A DNA stretch of 35,683 nt from Eubacterium sp. (GTDB lineage: Bacteria > Bacillota > Clostridia > Lachnospirales > Lachnospiraceae): contig JAILGP010000014.1 in the NCBI GenBank assembly GCA_024696635.1, positions 1 to 35,683 on the forward strand. The letters are read 5' to 3'. The notes under the pieces were generated by a model that worked only from the letters and a program-made list of their open reading frames with translations, searched no databases and had not been told where the DNA came from. This document shows, one piece after another, positions 35,611 to 35,683 of the stretch (positions are counted from its first letter, which is position 1; each line of letters opens with the position of its first letter). The position numbers were made by a program, and so were the translations under genes.

Positions 35611-35666
35611 AAAAAAAGCCAAATTCAGGCAAAAAAAGACCTGCTGAACAAAATTCAACAGGTCTT
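35611..35666 (-). terminator. Tandem intrinsic terminators of a gene beyond the right edge
   Basis: In minus sense AAGACCTGTTGAA pairs with TTCAGCAGGTCTT (one G-U pair) across a 5-nt loop, followed by a U-run; a second small hairpin GCC-7 nt-GGC with TTTTTTT comes right after. A minus-strand gene must therefore end just outside the window. Confidence 0.85.
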
Positions 35667-35683
35667 AAATTAAAGCTCTAATT

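Noticed and set aside
1-35683. CRISPR array, insertion sequence, prophage or tRNA
   Set aside because: No regularly spaced repeats of suitable length, transposase or phage motifs, or tRNA cloverleaf were seen; the repeats present are the short ones listed.

Overview
The window reads as low-GC Firmicutes DNA, most likely from the Clostridia and probably a Lachnospiraceae-type anaerobe. This is an inference from the AT-rich sequence, strong AGGAGG-type ribosome binding sites, zinc-ribbon S14 and L36, an L17 with a large lineage-type insertion, and neighbours such as the short malic enzyme, the long citrate synthase and a JetA/MksF-family operon. Nearly every gene is on the minus strand, so transcription runs from high to low coordinates. 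The only plus-strand gene I accept is at 33172-34656.

Region 1 (1-15630) is the S10-spc-alpha ribosomal superoperon, read right to left: rpsJ-rplC-rplD-rplW-rplB-rpsS-rplV-rpsC-rplP-rpmC-rpsQ-rplN-rplX-rplE-rpsN-rpsH-rplF-rplR-rpsE-rpmD-rplO-secY-adk-infA-rpmJ-rpsM-rpsK-rpsD-rpoA-rplQ. The ORF track lacks rpmD and rpmJ; both are called here from the sequence. Start codons are corrected for rpoA, rplO, rpsE (TTG) and rplX. The methionine aminopeptidase gene (map), common between adk and infA, is absent. Two promoters share the design TTGCAA-17 bp-TGT-TAG(T/A)AT, one before rpsJ and one before rpmJ. Long structured leaders precede rpsJ and rpsM. The rpsM leader contains a candidate H-type pseudoknot at the same place where E. 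coli has its S4-regulated alpha-operon leader. A strong intrinsic terminator closes the operon after rplQ, and an internal hairpin follows secY.

Region 2 (15640-25820) holds accessory and metabolic genes on the same strand: an RlmI-like methyltransferase, a lipoprotein amidase (Amidase_3), a zinc-ribbon membrane protein with 12-residue repeats and a YARHG end, citrate synthase, a metallophosphoesterase with an altered first metal motif, a cytosolic fusion of a ParB-like domain to a BMP/PnrA-like ligand-binding domain, a short malic enzyme, and a radical-SAM-like protein that lacks its iron-sulfur cysteines.

Region 3 (25966-32809) is a three-gene operon for an SMC-like complex of the MksBEF/Wadjet JetABC type: kleisin-like JetA, small MksE-like subunit, and a 1475-residue SMC-like ATPase. 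No JetD nuclease gene is in the window. The gene directly downstream is the cysteine-less radical-SAM-like protein.

Region 4 (32810-35683) has a divergent intergenic region with three copies of a 13-bp repeat, a membrane-anchored class-A-beta-lactamase-like serine hydrolase on the plus strand, a convergent six-helix membrane protein, and a tandem terminator for a gene beyond the right edge.

The strongest leads for new biology are the JetD-less SMC operon with its degenerate radical-SAM neighbour, the ParB-BMP fusion coupled to a phosphoesterase, and the two ribosomal leaders. No tRNA, rRNA, CRISPR array, transposase or prophage gene was seen.
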